Shown here: piece by piece, positions 7,978-15,823 of the stretch
Layout of the letters: each line of letters begins with the position of its first letter
Position numbering within the stretch: position 1 is the first letter of the stretch
From: Bacteroidota bacterium
GTDB taxonomy: Bacteria; Bacteroidota; Bacteroidia; CAILMK01
Direction of reading: 5' to 3'
NCBI GenBank assembly: GCA_013287095.1
Contig: JABDEJ010000039.1
Span: 1 to 21,313 of the forward strand
Length of the DNA stretch: 21,313 nt
Translations under genes and position numbers: made by a program
Notes under the pieces: generated by a model
Seen by the model: only the letters and a program-made list of their open reading frames with translations
What the model was told of the DNA's origin: nothing
Database searches by the model: none

Positions 7978-8047
7978 AAAGTAAACTAAAAATTATTTAA
8001 GTTTAGTTTATTGGCTAAAAGTAAACTTAAAAAAGCTAAGTTTACTT
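7978..8047. promoter_or_regulatory. Operator-like inverted repeats upstream of the second Fic gene
   Basis: TAAACTAAA at 7982-7990 pairs with TTTAGTTTA at 8002-8010, and AAGTAAACTTA at 8019-8029 pairs perfectly with TAAGTTTACTT at 8037-8047. The four half-sites share AAGTAAACT(A/T)A. A weak -7 box TTACTTTG (minus strand, 7983-7976) overlaps the half-site nearest the gene. I infer autoregulation by the Fic winged helix. The word differs completely from CATGTATAAA at the other Fic gene. Confidence 0.6.
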
Positions 8048-8223
8048 ATCTCCTTAGTTCCTTCGCTTATATCTTAAAGTATTTAGCCTCCAGGCTGGGC
8101 TTTTCTTGCGACATCAATCGGCGCAGGGTAGCCCGGAACTGGTCACAATTTGTGGCTGGTTCAACTTGTTAGAAATCCTTAAGTGTTGAGTGATTTTTAG
8201 TCACTTAGGCGGTCATTCATAAG

Positions 8224-8268
8224 ATTGCGGACCTAGTTTTTGAGGCACGAAAAAACTAGGTCCGCAAT
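8224..8268. repeat. Perfect 18-bp inverted repeat with 9-base loop
   Basis: ATTGCGGACCTAGTTTTT at 8224-8241 and its exact reverse complement at 8251-8268 flank the loop GAGGCACGA. It lies 91 bases past the asnS stop, in the 430-base gap between asnS and the second Fic gene. The AT-rich part of the stem touches the loop and the GC-rich part is at the base, and no U-run follows on either side, so it does not look like an intrinsic terminator. The rest of the gap holds the Fic operators, a short start-less coding-like fragment (8067-8168) and filler sequence (8322-8344). Confidence 0.75.
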
Positions 8269-8358
8269 GGCATGCTTCTATAATCTCTTTTTAATTATAT
8301 CTAAACCATCCCGCGCCAGCCACTAACGCCTAATGCCTAACCCCTTTCGCCTTGTTCA

Positions 8359-9897
8359 TCACGGAAACAAATTCCCTACAAACCTCGGGAAAGGAATAGA
8401 CTCCCTGACATGGGGCAACTTACATACCCAACATATAATACGTTCCAGCCCAAGACCGAAGCCGCTATGTGGCACGGAACCAAAGCGCCTCAGGTCCAGG
8501 TACCATTCAAAGGCTTCCATAGGGAGCTGATGGTGGTTGATGGCTTCAAGGAGTTTATTAATGTCTGTTTCGCGCTCTCCGCCACCTACTATTTCGCCAT
8601 AACCTTCTGGTGCCAGGACGTCAACACCTTTGGCAATGCCGGGCGTATTGGCGTCTTCTTTCATGTAGAAAGCCTTGATAGCTTTCGGCCAGTTATATAC
8701 CATAATGGGCGTGTCGAACATCCTGGTAATCACCGTTTCATCGCTGCCACCGAAATCTTCGCCGCGCTTGAAATTCTTGGCTGATTCAAGCCAGTTGGGG
8801 ATATTTCGCTCATCTTCCTCGAGGTCTTTGAGTTCCAGTTTCAGCTGGCGGACTTTCTCTTCATTAAAAGCGATCACACCTTTTTTTAACCCGGCCTGTT
8901 TCAAAGATTGTTCGCGGGTTTCAATATCGGTTTGGATTTCTTTGATGCGGGTCCTGATGTTTTCAAGGTCTTGCTCCAGGCTCTTGATGGCGTTTTTTCC
9001 ATCCACATCTTTTTCGCCTCGGATAATGGAAACCGCATCGTCATATAATATTCTTGGAAAAGGTTTTACAACGGTTTCCAGTTTTGTCACATCACGTTCA
9101 ATAATGGCCAACTCGTTCTGGCATTTTTCGAGGACATCTTTAACAATGGTTCTTATAAAATCCTCGATCACATCCATATCCATTTCCAGGTCATAGAATG
9201 CCATTTCAGGTTCTATCATCCAGAATTCGGAGAGATGCCTGCGTGTCTTTGATTTCTCAGCTCTGAAGGTCGGCCCGAAAGTATATATCTTGCCCATAGC
9301 CATAGCCATCGCTTCGCCGTAGAGCTGCCCGCTCTGGCTCAGGTAGGCGGGTTGATCAAAAAATTCCGTTTCAAAAAGATTGGTCGTTCCTTCTACCGCA
9401 TTGCCGGTAAATATAGGCGAATCCATCTGCACAAAACCCCTGTTCTGGAAGAAATTGTGAATGGAATAAATGATCTGGTTCCGGATGCGCATAATGGCCC
9501 ATTGCTTTTTGGACCTGAGCCATAAATGCCTGCGGCTGAGTAGAAAATCAATACCATGGTCTTTTTTGCCGATGGGATATTCCTCTGCTTCTGAGAATAT
9601 TTCCACTGCATCAGCTTGTATTTCATATCCCCCTGCTTGTTTTTCATCCTTTTTCACGCTCCCGCTCACTCGCACCGCGCTCTCTAAACCCAGGCGTTTG
9701 ATCCGGTCAAAGAGTTCTGCGCCTACGGTTTCTTCCAGGATCACGCATTGAATGAACCCCGTTCCATCACGTAACACAATGAATACGATACCTTTGCTGT
9801 CGCGGCGGTTTTGTACCCAGCCTTGAAGGACGACATGTTTGTCTTCATGCTGTTGAAGATCAGAAATATAGGTAAAATTTTTTATCAATTCAGGCAT
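8359..9897 (-). CDS. asnS: Asparaginyl-tRNA synthetase
   Basis: 512 residues from the ATG at 9897. It charges tRNA-Asn with asparagine in the cytoplasm. The N-terminal OB-fold anticodon domain (HVVLQGWVQNRRDSKGIVF) is followed by a class II catalytic core: TFRAEKSKTRRHLSEFWMIE (motif 2 region, about 211-230) and GFGLGLERI (motif 3, 479-487), ending IPFPRFVGNLFP as in AsnRS. An insertion of roughly 75 residues (about 297-375), Glu/Lys-rich and predicted to form a coiled coil, interrupts the core. A longer reading to 9978 is possible, but that ATG falls inside the predicted -7 box, so 9897 (MPELIKNF) is preferred. Divergent from rpoN, a pairing seen in other Bacteroidota. Confidence 0.97.
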   Translation of the reverse strand: MPELIKNFTYISDLQQHEDKHVVLQGWVQNRRDSKGIVFIVLRDGTGFIQCVILEETVGAELFDRIKRLGLESAVRVSGSVKKDEKQAGGYEIQADAVEIFSEAEEYPIGKKDHGIDFLLSRRHLWLRSKKQWAIMRIRNQIIYSIHNFFQNRGFVQMDSPIFTGNAVEGTTNLFETEFFDQPAYLSQSGQLYGEAMAMAMGKIYTFGPTFRAEKSKTRRHLSEFWMIEPEMAFYDLEMDMDVIEDFIRTIVKDVLEKCQNELAIIERDVTKLETVVKPFPRILYDDAVSIIRGEKDVDGKNAIKSLEQDLENIRTRIKEIQTDIETREQSLKQAGLKKGVIAFNEEKVRQLKLELKDLEEDERNIPNWLESAKNFKRGEDFGGSDETVITRMFDTPIMVYNWPKAIKAFYMKEDANTPGIAKGVDVLAPEGYGEIVGGGERETDINKLLEAINHHQLPMEAFEWYLDLRRFGSVPHSGFGLGLERIICWVCKLPHVRESIPFPRFVGNLFP

Positions 9898-9936
9898 AAC
9901 GTTTCTCTTTGAGCGATCAGGCTGGTTAATTGTTAT

Positions 9937-9944
9937 TATATTTG
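9937..9944 (+). promoter_or_regulatory. -7 box (TATATTTG) for rpoN
   Basis: TATATTTG matches TAnnTTTG exactly, 50 bases before the rpoN ATG. A TTTG lies at 9908-9911, but the 25-base spacing is longer than usual, so the -33 element is uncertain. Confidence 0.45.
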
Positions 9945-9975
9945 CGTAACTTAATTTACCGTTAGAAATAGATTG

Positions 9976-10006
9976 CAAAATTAGGGGTATATAAATGTTA
10001 AAACAA
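9976..10006 (-). promoter_or_regulatory. Promoter of asnS
   Basis: On the minus strand TAATTTTG (9983-9976) fits TAnnTTTG, and TTG (10006-10004) lies 20 bases upstream, inside the first codons of rpoN. The predicted start near 9969 gives asnS a leader of about 70 bases and overlaps the rpoN promoter region face to face. Confidence 0.5.
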
Positions 10007-11464
10007 GGACTTAGTCAGAAACTGCTTCAAAAACTGTCACCCCAGCAGATACAGTTTATCCAATTGCTCCAGCTCAATACGCAGGAACTGGAGAAAAGGG
10101 TGGATGAAGAGATCACAGAAAACCCGGCGCTTGAAACCGAGAAAAATGAATCCACGGATGTGGACAGCAACGAGGAGGAAAAGTTTGAAGCTGAATCGGA
10201 TTTTGATGACAGCGACGAAAACGAAGACAATGATTATGATGATTATGAAACCGGCCTTGATGAGTATATCGGCGACGACGATGGTGACTATGCCTATGGC
10301 GGACAAACAGACCCGAACGAAGAAAAGCGCGAGTTGCCGATTGCCAATGTAAACACGTTGTATGATGTACTCAACGAGCAGCTAAGCGCCGTGGACCTCA
10401 ACGAAAGAGAAAAACTTCTCGCTGGGCACCTCATCGGGATGATTGAGGAAGACGGATACCTGCGGAGGCCCTTGAAAAGTATCGCTAATGATCTTGCATT
10501 CCTGAACCAGGTACAAACCGATGAACATGAGCTTGAAAGGATATTGCATATCATACAGAGTTTCGACCCGCCGGGGATAGGGGCACGTAGTCTTGAAGAA
10601 TGCCTTAGTATCCAACTCAGCAAAATGGAGCAGACCCATGAGGTGCAGCAGGCCAAAAAGATCATCCACCACCACATGGACGACCTTGCCAAAAAGCACT
10701 ACGACAAGCTGATGAAGGCGTTGAAAATAGACCGGGATGACCTGAAAGGCGTGATAGACACCATTACCCACCTGAACCCAAAACCCGGTGAAAGTCAGAT
10801 TAATACCAAGGCGCAATATATAATCCCTGATTTTATTGTCACTACCCAGGACAACGAACTTCATGTAAGCCTCAACTCCAAAAACGCCCCCGAACTACGG
10901 GTAAACCGTGGCTACCAGGAAACATTGAAAGGCTATAATGACAGCACGATCAAAAATAAAACCCTTAAAAACCAGGTGCAGTTTATCAAACAGAAGCTTG
11001 ATAGCGCCAAATGGTTTATTGATGCCATAAAACAGCGTCAGAATACCCTGCTCCAAACCATGAAGTGTATTGTGGAATTCCAAAAGGATTTCTTTTTAAC
11101 GGGTGATATTGAAAAGCTGAATCCAATGATCCTGAAAGATATAGCCGACAGGATCGGGATGGATATTTCTACCGTGAGCCGTGTGGCCAATAGCAAATAT
11201 GTGCAAACGGATTTTGGTATTTTTTCATTAAAAGAGTTTTTCTCAGAAGGAATCCAGACCGAATCAGGCGATGAAGTTTCTAATCGTGAGGTGAAAGAAT
11301 TTTTGAAAGAGTATATTGGCAAAGAAAGCAAAAAGCGTCCCCTAACGGATGAAAAACTTACCAGTATGCTTAATGAAAAAGGCTACAACATTGCCCGCCG
11401 CACCGTGGCCAAATACAGAGAACAACTGAACATTCCTGTAGCGAGGTTGCGGAAGGAGATATAG
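9995..11464 (+). CDS. rpoN: RNA polymerase sigma-54 factor
   Basis: 489 residues, full length for the family. Sigma-54 directs RNA polymerase to -24/-12 promoters and needs an AAA+ activator to open DNA. The N-terminal activator-interacting region is clear (LKQGLSQKLLQKLSPQQIQF, then LLQLNTQELEKRVDEEI and ENPALE). It is followed by a very acidic linker at about 48-112, a core-binding domain with FDPPGIGARSLEECL, and the C-terminal DNA-binding domain with the RpoN box ARRTVAKYRE (467-476). Start chosen at the ATG giving the canonical MLKQGLSQK. Divergent from asnS. The secreted DUF2341 gene begins 49 bases after the stop. Confidence 0.98.
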   Translation: MLKQGLSQKLLQKLSPQQIQFIQLLQLNTQELEKRVDEEITENPALETEKNESTDVDSNEEEKFEAESDFDDSDENEDNDYDDYETGLDEYIGDDDGDYAYGGQTDPNEEKRELPIANVNTLYDVLNEQLSAVDLNEREKLLAGHLIGMIEEDGYLRRPLKSIANDLAFLNQVQTDEHELERILHIIQSFDPPGIGARSLEECLSIQLSKMEQTHEVQQAKKIIHHHMDDLAKKHYDKLMKALKIDRDDLKGVIDTITHLNPKPGESQINTKAQYIIPDFIVTTQDNELHVSLNSKNAPELRVNRGYQETLKGYNDSTIKNKTLKNQVQFIKQKLDSAKWFIDAIKQRQNTLLQTMKCIVEFQKDFFLTGDIEKLNPMILKDIADRIGMDISTVSRVANSKYVQTDFGIFSLKEFFSEGIQTESGDEVSNREVKEFLKEYIGKESKKRPLTDEKLTSMLNEKGYNIARRTVAKYREQLNIPVARLRKEI

Positions 11465-11513
11465 GGGCAATTTGGGAGTTTGAAAATTTGGGAATGAAAA
11501 ACAAGCAAATACC

Positions 11514-12773
11514 ATGAAGAATATTTTACAAATTCTTTTTACGGGGTCATTGGTGCTGGCTACACTTGTCGCCCGCGCGCAATGCCTCAAGAGCTGGCAA
11601 TATTTTGTTCCTATAGCTATAACCAACAGCACTTCAGGCACTCTTACCAATTACCAGGTAAAAATTTACGTCAACACGGCCGTTCCGACATTGGCCGGCA
11701 AGATGAGCCCCACCTGCGATGATGTCCGTTTTACCGATACTTTTTGCAACAATCTTCCTTTCTGGATCGAGAATGGTATTAATACTGACTCTACACTTAT
11801 ATGGGTAAAAGTGCCAACAATACCTACCACTGGTACCGCTATCAAAATGTATTATGGCAATCCTAGTTTACTTACTACCTCCAATGGCGATAGCACTTTT
11901 ATTTTCTTTGACAATTTTCAAGGGAAAGACCTGGACACCAATAAATGGCAGATATTTCACAGCGGCTCGGCCAGTTTTACTGTTTCCTCAGGGGCGCTCA
12001 CCATTTCCTCTGATTTGGATGGTGCTATCAGGTCTAAAGCCTCGTTTCCATCACCAATTGTACTGGAAAGCAATATTATATCCGCAAATGTTACGGCAGG
12101 TTATGCGCATCATATAGCCTTGTTAAGATCGGACTCGGCAAGTGGGGTTGCCCTCACTTATGGCAATTATCACGGTGCCTATTGCATGTTGCTTGGCTCT
12201 GCCGACCAGGCAAATGCCACCTATGGCTGTAGCAACCAGAATGTAAATATCAATCCAGGAACCATTACCGGTTTGTGGTCACTTTCATGGCCTTCTTCGG
12301 GTGTACAATACAGTTCCTGGCCAGGAGGAAATCTCACAGGAGCGATCTCGAGTCACATGCCAACGGCCAATCTTCGCGTTGGTGCCGGCATTCTTTATTC
12401 AGGTGGTGGATCCTTTGTGACCAACATGATACGTGTGCGCAAATATTCAAAGATTGAACCTACTGACTCCGTCGGTACTGAATCTACGAATGGCACGGGT
12501 ACTGGTATTAAAGTGACCAATGCTGAATCTACTGCCATCAAAATATTCCCAAACCCGGCAAACGATATAGTGAATATTGATCTCGATGCAAGCCATACCG
12601 GTTTCCATACTCTAACCATGACTGATATGGCTGGCAAGCTATTGTACAGCAGGGAATTAAACAATCTGGACCCAAACCTGCAATTGCAAACAAACGACTA
12701 TCCCAAAGGCATATACCTCATAAAACTCACTGGGGTAAATCAAACATTTACCCAAAAATTAGTGATAGAATAG
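11514..12773 (+). CDS. Secreted DUF2341 protein with type IX secretion sorting domain
   Basis: 419 residues. A signal peptide covers residues 1-22 (cleavage after VARA). DUF2341 follows: WQYFVPIAITNSTSGTLTNY through FWIENGINTDSTLIWVKVP and MYYGNP (about 28-120). Next is a concanavalin-like segment beginning FFDNFQGKDLDTNKWQI, probably a sugar- or matrix-binding beta sandwich. The last 80 or so residues are a classic T9SS type A sorting domain: IKIFPNPANDIVNIDL, MTDMAGKLLYSREL, YPKGIYLIKL and QKLVIE. The protein would be exported by Sec, passed through the outer membrane by T9SS and anchored or released. No catalytic motif was recognised; adhesion or polysaccharide binding is likely. Co-transcription with rpoN is possible but not shown. 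Confidence 0.88.
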   Translation: MKNILQILFTGSLVLATLVARAQCLKSWQYFVPIAITNSTSGTLTNYQVKIYVNTAVPTLAGKMSPTCDDVRFTDTFCNNLPFWIENGINTDSTLIWVKVPTIPTTGTAIKMYYGNPSLLTTSNGDSTFIFFDNFQGKDLDTNKWQIFHSGSASFTVSSGALTISSDLDGAIRSKASFPSPIVLESNIISANVTAGYAHHIALLRSDSASGVALTYGNYHGAYCMLLGSADQANATYGCSNQNVNINPGTITGLWSLSWPSSGVQYSSWPGGNLTGAISSHMPTANLRVGAGILYSGGGSFVTNMIRVRKYSKIEPTDSVGTESTNGTGTGIKVTNAESTAIKIFPNPANDIVNIDLDASHTGFHTLTMTDMAGKLLYSRELNNLDPNLQLQTNDYPKGIYLIKLTGVNQTFTQKLVIE

Positions 12774-12885
12774 GAAAATAATTTTCTGATGTGTTAATCC
12801 CGAAAAGGCCGGGACAAGTTGTGCCAATTGTGTAGCAGATTATTTACGTTCAGGGACTTATATATTGACAAATCAAAATCATTGA

Positions 12886-13746
12886 TCACTGATTATTGGT
12901 CATTGATAACTGATTCTTTATATCTTCAACATCTGCCATTAAATGCTGCAGCTGCACATACATTTCCTTGCTCGGATTTTTGAAATTATACCGCATCTCG
13001 GCTTTCAGGAGCCAGAGTTCACGAACTTCGTCAATATCAATGTTTTTGTTTTCGTATTCGCGGTTATCGCTTTTTAGTACCAGGCCCTGCCTGTTGTCAA
13101 TGCGGTTCAATACCCGTTTGATAAGGATGGCATCCTGCATCACGATGATATAGATATAATCATCCTTCAATGTGTGCCAATCCTGTATGTACTGGCCTAT
13201 CACCCATGAGCCCTGCTGAATGGTGGGCTCCATGCTGTTTCCCTTCACTTCAAATGCCCTGAAGGTGCCGCCACGAAACTGGTTTCCCGGCAGACTTATC
13301 TTCGGAAGGGTAGAAAGGAATTGTGGTTCCTGGATGTTATCAATATAGCTGGCGGCTGCTTTGGTATTTACTACTTCAACGTTTTCGTTGCCTGATGAAT
13401 CATTGGTGATGCAAAGGACACGGAGATTTTTCCCAGAGACTTGTTCTGAGGTTGTTTTATGCGGCTCCGGGATTATATATGGTGCCAGGTTTTCCTCTTT
13501 GGAGTGCAGCATGGCCCCGCGACCTGTGAATATCCAATCAGGGTTCAGGTTGGGATATTGGGTAAAGATGGCTTCGAAAAATTCTGCCGTAGGTTGCTTG
13601 CCCGGCATGAGACTTTTGCGTACCCTTTCCTGTCCCAGACCGATGCTTTCAGCGAAGACATATTGCGGCATTCCCAGGTATTCTTTGTGGAAGTATCCTA
13701 TGCGCTCCCTGAAACTGTCTGAATTCGAATCACTTGCTATATCCAT
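12886..13746 (-). CDS. Prophage repressor, XRE-like N-terminus with S24 (LexA/CI-type) peptidase domain
   Basis: 286 residues. The N-terminal part (FRERIGYFHKEYLGMPQYVF through RVRKSLMPGKQPTAEFFEAI) is a helix-turn-helix DNA-binding domain of phage repressor type, followed by NLNPDWIFTGRGAML, a phrase common in Bacteroidota phage repressors. The C-terminal half is an S24 serine-lysine fold: VKGNSMEPTI with Ser171 and ILIKRVLNRI with Lys210. Such proteins hold the prophage silent and inactivate themselves, with RecA, on DNA damage; whether this one self-cleaves is not certain. Two palindromic operators lie in its control region. It is divergent from the rest of the prophage. The last codons (MTNNQ) come from intergenic-type repeat sequence and are probably dispensable. 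Confidence 0.9.
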   Translation of the reverse strand: MDIASDSNSDSFRERIGYFHKEYLGMPQYVFAESIGLGQERVRKSLMPGKQPTAEFFEAIFTQYPNLNPDWIFTGRGAMLHSKEENLAPYIIPEPHKTTSEQVSGKNLRVLCITNDSSGNENVEVVNTKAAASYIDNIQEPQFLSTLPKISLPGNQFRGGTFRAFEVKGNSMEPTIQQGSWVIGQYIQDWHTLKDDYIYIIVMQDAILIKRVLNRIDNRQGLVLKSDNREYENKNIDIDEVRELWLLKAEMRYNFKNPSKEMYVQLQHLMADVEDIKNQLSMTNNQ

Positions 13747-13778
13747 AATTTTTTACAAATATTTTTGCACAATTTTCA

Positions 13779-13807
13779 TTGTAATTACAACTAAAGTGGT
13801 ATATTTG
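13779..13807 (+). promoter_or_regulatory. Rightward prophage promoter with operator on its -33 element
   Basis: TATATTTG at 13800-13807 is a perfect -7 box; TTG at 13779-13781 lies 18 bases upstream. That TTG is the first part of the perfect 12-base palindrome TTGTAATTACAA (13779-13790), so a repressor bound there would block this promoter. Confidence 0.55.
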
Positions 13808-13843
13808 TGCCCTGATATTTTAAAAAAACACTACAATGAGCCA

Positions 13844-13873
13844 CAAATGTACAACTATTATTGTAATTAGCAA
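13844..13873 (-). promoter_or_regulatory. Leftward repressor promoter with second operator in its spacer
   Basis: On the minus strand TACATTTG (13851-13844) fits TAnnTTTG, with TTG (13873-13871) 19 bases upstream. TTGTAATTAGCAA (13861-13873), a one-base-longer copy of the 13779 palindrome, fills the spacer. This suggests that the repressor controls its own promoter. Confidence 0.5.
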
Positions 13874-13879
13874 GCAAAT

Positions 13880-14190
13880 ACCAATAAAATTTGTAAATAC
13901 ATCATAGGTGTTTGGCATTAGGGGTTAGGAGTTAGTACTTGCGCAAGCATAGATTCAACCCAAATTCGAAAAGGTGACGACAAAATCAAATTTTTTTTCG
14001 TCTGTAAAGAATTGAATATATGCGGGTTGAAAAATATTTTTTGAAAGTACCCACCCACTTTGCCATCTCGCTATATATATACATAGAAATTACGAATTAC
14101 GAATTGCCCCCGGGCATGAATAACTAATCCCAAATCCAAATCCAAATCCAAGTCCAAATTTCAAATCACAAATTTCAAATCACCAATAAA
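13880..14190. other. Gene-free prophage leader with short repeated words
   Basis: No credible gene is seen between the switch promoters and 14191. The stretch holds filler: GGCATTAGGGGTTAGGAG from 13914, AATTACGAATTACGAATTG at 14088-14106, and at 14127-14184 several AAATCCAAATCC units followed by CAAATTTCAAATCACA-type units directly before the next ATG. No Cro-like reading frame is present. Confidence 0.6.
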
Positions 14191-14718
14191 ATGCAAACTA
14201 ACAATCATATCATTATAGAAATAAACCGCTGCCGATACTACAAAGACCTTTGCCGCAAGATAGCCCGAAGAGACCTGGTCGATGACCTTTACCAGGAATT
14301 CATTTTTGCTTTGCTAACCTATGACAGTCTTGCCGAAGTTTACCGGAAAGAATGGTTCCGGCAATTCGCGAAGAAGATCATCAACAACCTTTACCACTCA
14401 CAAACCAGTACTTTTTACCTCAAGTACAGGCATATTGATAAAACCGTAAAAAACCAGCAGTCTTTTCCTGATGTCTTGGATGACACCCCGGTTCAATTGG
14501 AAGAAGACAATACAGATATACTCAAGTTTATCAATAAAGAACTGGACAAAATGGATTGGTATGACAGAGAACTTTTTAGGGCCCTGGTAAAACTGAACAG
14601 CGAGCGCAAACTTGCTGAGAAAACAAAGATCAACCGGAACAGTATCCGCTACACCATTAAAAAAGTGAAAGAACGTATCCGCAATAACCCACAATTCGCA
14701 CAATTCCTTTACAGATGA
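14191..14718 (+). CDS. Sigma-70-like (ECF-type) small factor of the prophage
   Basis: 175 residues. Residues about 15-75 resemble sigma region 2 (LCRKIARRDLVDDLYQEFIF is close to the usual DDLxQExF pattern). Residues about 120-165 look like a region 4 helix-turn-helix (WYDRELFRALVKL, then LAEKTKINRNSIRYTIKKVK, a recognition-type helix). Such short sigma-like proteins are common at the start of Bacteroidota prophage late regions and may direct late transcription. It is the first gene rightward of the lysogeny switch, though 380 bases from the nearest good promoter. Its stop overlaps the next start by four bases (ATGA), so the glycosyltransferase is translationally coupled. It could instead be a non-sigma DNA-binding protein. 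Confidence 0.65.
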   Translation: MQTNNHIIIEINRCRYYKDLCRKIARRDLVDDLYQEFIFALLTYDSLAEVYRKEWFRQFAKKIINNLYHSQTSTFYLKYRHIDKTVKNQQSFPDVLDDTPVQLEEDNTDILKFINKELDKMDWYDRELFRALVKLNSERKLAEKTKINRNSIRYTIKKVKERIRNNPQFAQFLYR

Positions 14719-15794
14719 AATCCAAAATCCTGATCGTTGTAAATCCTGTTGTGACCGGGGTGGAATACCATCGTCAACTCATTCCGCATTATCATCTCAA
14801 CAGCCATTATAAAGATGAATTTGAAGTGCACCAGATCAATGAAATTGAATCAGTGAGCGATGCATTCCTGATGCAGTTTTGTATGGTTCAGTTCAGCAGA
14901 GTTGCATCCTGGAATGGAAATTCGCAAAAGATGCTGGAACGGCTTCGCAAATTGGGAATTGTGTCTGTGGTGGATATGGACGACTATTGGATACTGCCAT
15001 CGTCACATATCATGCACCACGCTTACCGCGAAAAAGACATTGCCAAACAAACGATCGTTAGCTTAAAATATGCCGACCATGTCACCACCACCACGTCCCT
15101 CTTTGCAGCGGTAATCCAGAGCGTGAACCCGCGAGTTACCGTTCTGCCAAACGCCATTGACCCCACCCAGCCCCAGTTCGAAATCAATCCAATGCCTTCC
15201 TCCCGGATGCGTTTTGGCTGGGTGGGCGGCGTTTGTCATTTTGAAGATATAAAGCTGATGGAAAACGGGTTTGCGAAGCTGAATACAGATGAAGGCTTGA
15301 AAGACAAATACCAGCTTTGCCTTATGGGTTTTAATGAAGAAGACACCACGGGGATATACCATCAATATGAAAAGGTTTTTACCACCGGCCTTGATGAAAA
15401 CCACGAAACTTATTTTAGGATAAATGCTGCCAATGTATATAGCTATGCACAGGGGTACAACCTATTTGATGTCGCACTCGCCCCTCTCACACATAACCTG
15501 TTCAATAACTGCAAAAGCGAGCTGAAAATGATTGAGGCCGGCTTTATGAAAAAAGCGGTGATCACCAGCGATGTCATGCCTTATCAGATTATTGCAAAGC
15601 CGGGGATCAATTGCCTTACCGTAAAAGGGAGCGGCCATTCATCAGCCTGGTACCTGAGTATGAAGAAGCTCATTAAAAATCCAAATCTCGCCGAAGACCT
15701 CGCCGAACAGCTTTATGAAGATGTAAGCTCCAAATACCATATTGATCTGGTGAATAAAACGAGAGCTGATTTATACAGAAGATTATTGGATTAA
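14715..15794 (+). CDS. Prophage-encoded GT-B glycosyltransferase
   Basis: 359 residues. It has the layout of a GT4-like GT-B enzyme: an N-terminal Rossmann-type start (KSKILIVVNPVVTGVEYHRQ), VVDMDDYW (about 94-101), TTTTSLFAAVIQ and VLPNAIDP in the middle, FGWVGGVCHFEDI at the start of the nucleotide-sugar domain, and a C-terminal KSELKMIEAGFMKKAVITSD block in the donor-binding position. It would move a sugar from a nucleotide donor to an unknown acceptor. Phage glycosyltransferases modify host surface glycans (superinfection exclusion) or phage DNA or proteins. No signal peptide. It starts within the stop of the sigma-like gene, so it is part of the prophage, not a host gene next to it. Confidence 0.82.
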   Translation: MKSKILIVVNPVVTGVEYHRQLIPHYHLNSHYKDEFEVHQINEIESVSDAFLMQFCMVQFSRVASWNGNSQKMLERLRKLGIVSVVDMDDYWILPSSHIMHHAYREKDIAKQTIVSLKYADHVTTTTSLFAAVIQSVNPRVTVLPNAIDPTQPQFEINPMPSSRMRFGWVGGVCHFEDIKLMENGFAKLNTDEGLKDKYQLCLMGFNEEDTTGIYHQYEKVFTTGLDENHETYFRINAANVYSYAQGYNLFDVALAPLTHNLFNNCKSELKMIEAGFMKKAVITSDVMPYQIIAKPGINCLTVKGSGHSSAWYLSMKKLIKNPNLAEDLAEQLYEDVSSKYHIDLVNKTRADLYRRLLD

Positions 15795-15823
15795 AAGATT
15801 TAAGAATTAAAAATTAAACTAAC

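Noticed and set aside
8410..9196. Several long open frames on the plus strand opposite asnS
   Set aside because: asnS is certain over the whole stretch; these are antisense shadows with no family features.
9898..9978. Longer asnS reading from the ATG at 9978
   Set aside because: The extra 27 residues do not match AsnRS, and the ATG overlaps the predicted -7 box, so it would not be in the transcript. MPELIKNF at 9897 fits the family start.
12798..12814. TCCCG/CGGGA stem as a terminator between the DUF2341 gene and the repressor
   Set aside because: Only five pairs with a seven-base loop and no U-run on either side.
13361..13870. 169-codon plus-strand frame opposite the repressor and across its promoter region
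   Set aside because: It is antisense to a well-supported S24 repressor and runs through the operators.
14127..14184. Short tandem repeats that could be a replication or CRISPR-like array
   Set aside because: Units are 6-16 bases, imperfect, and resemble filler in other gaps; there is no spacer structure and no initiator gene.
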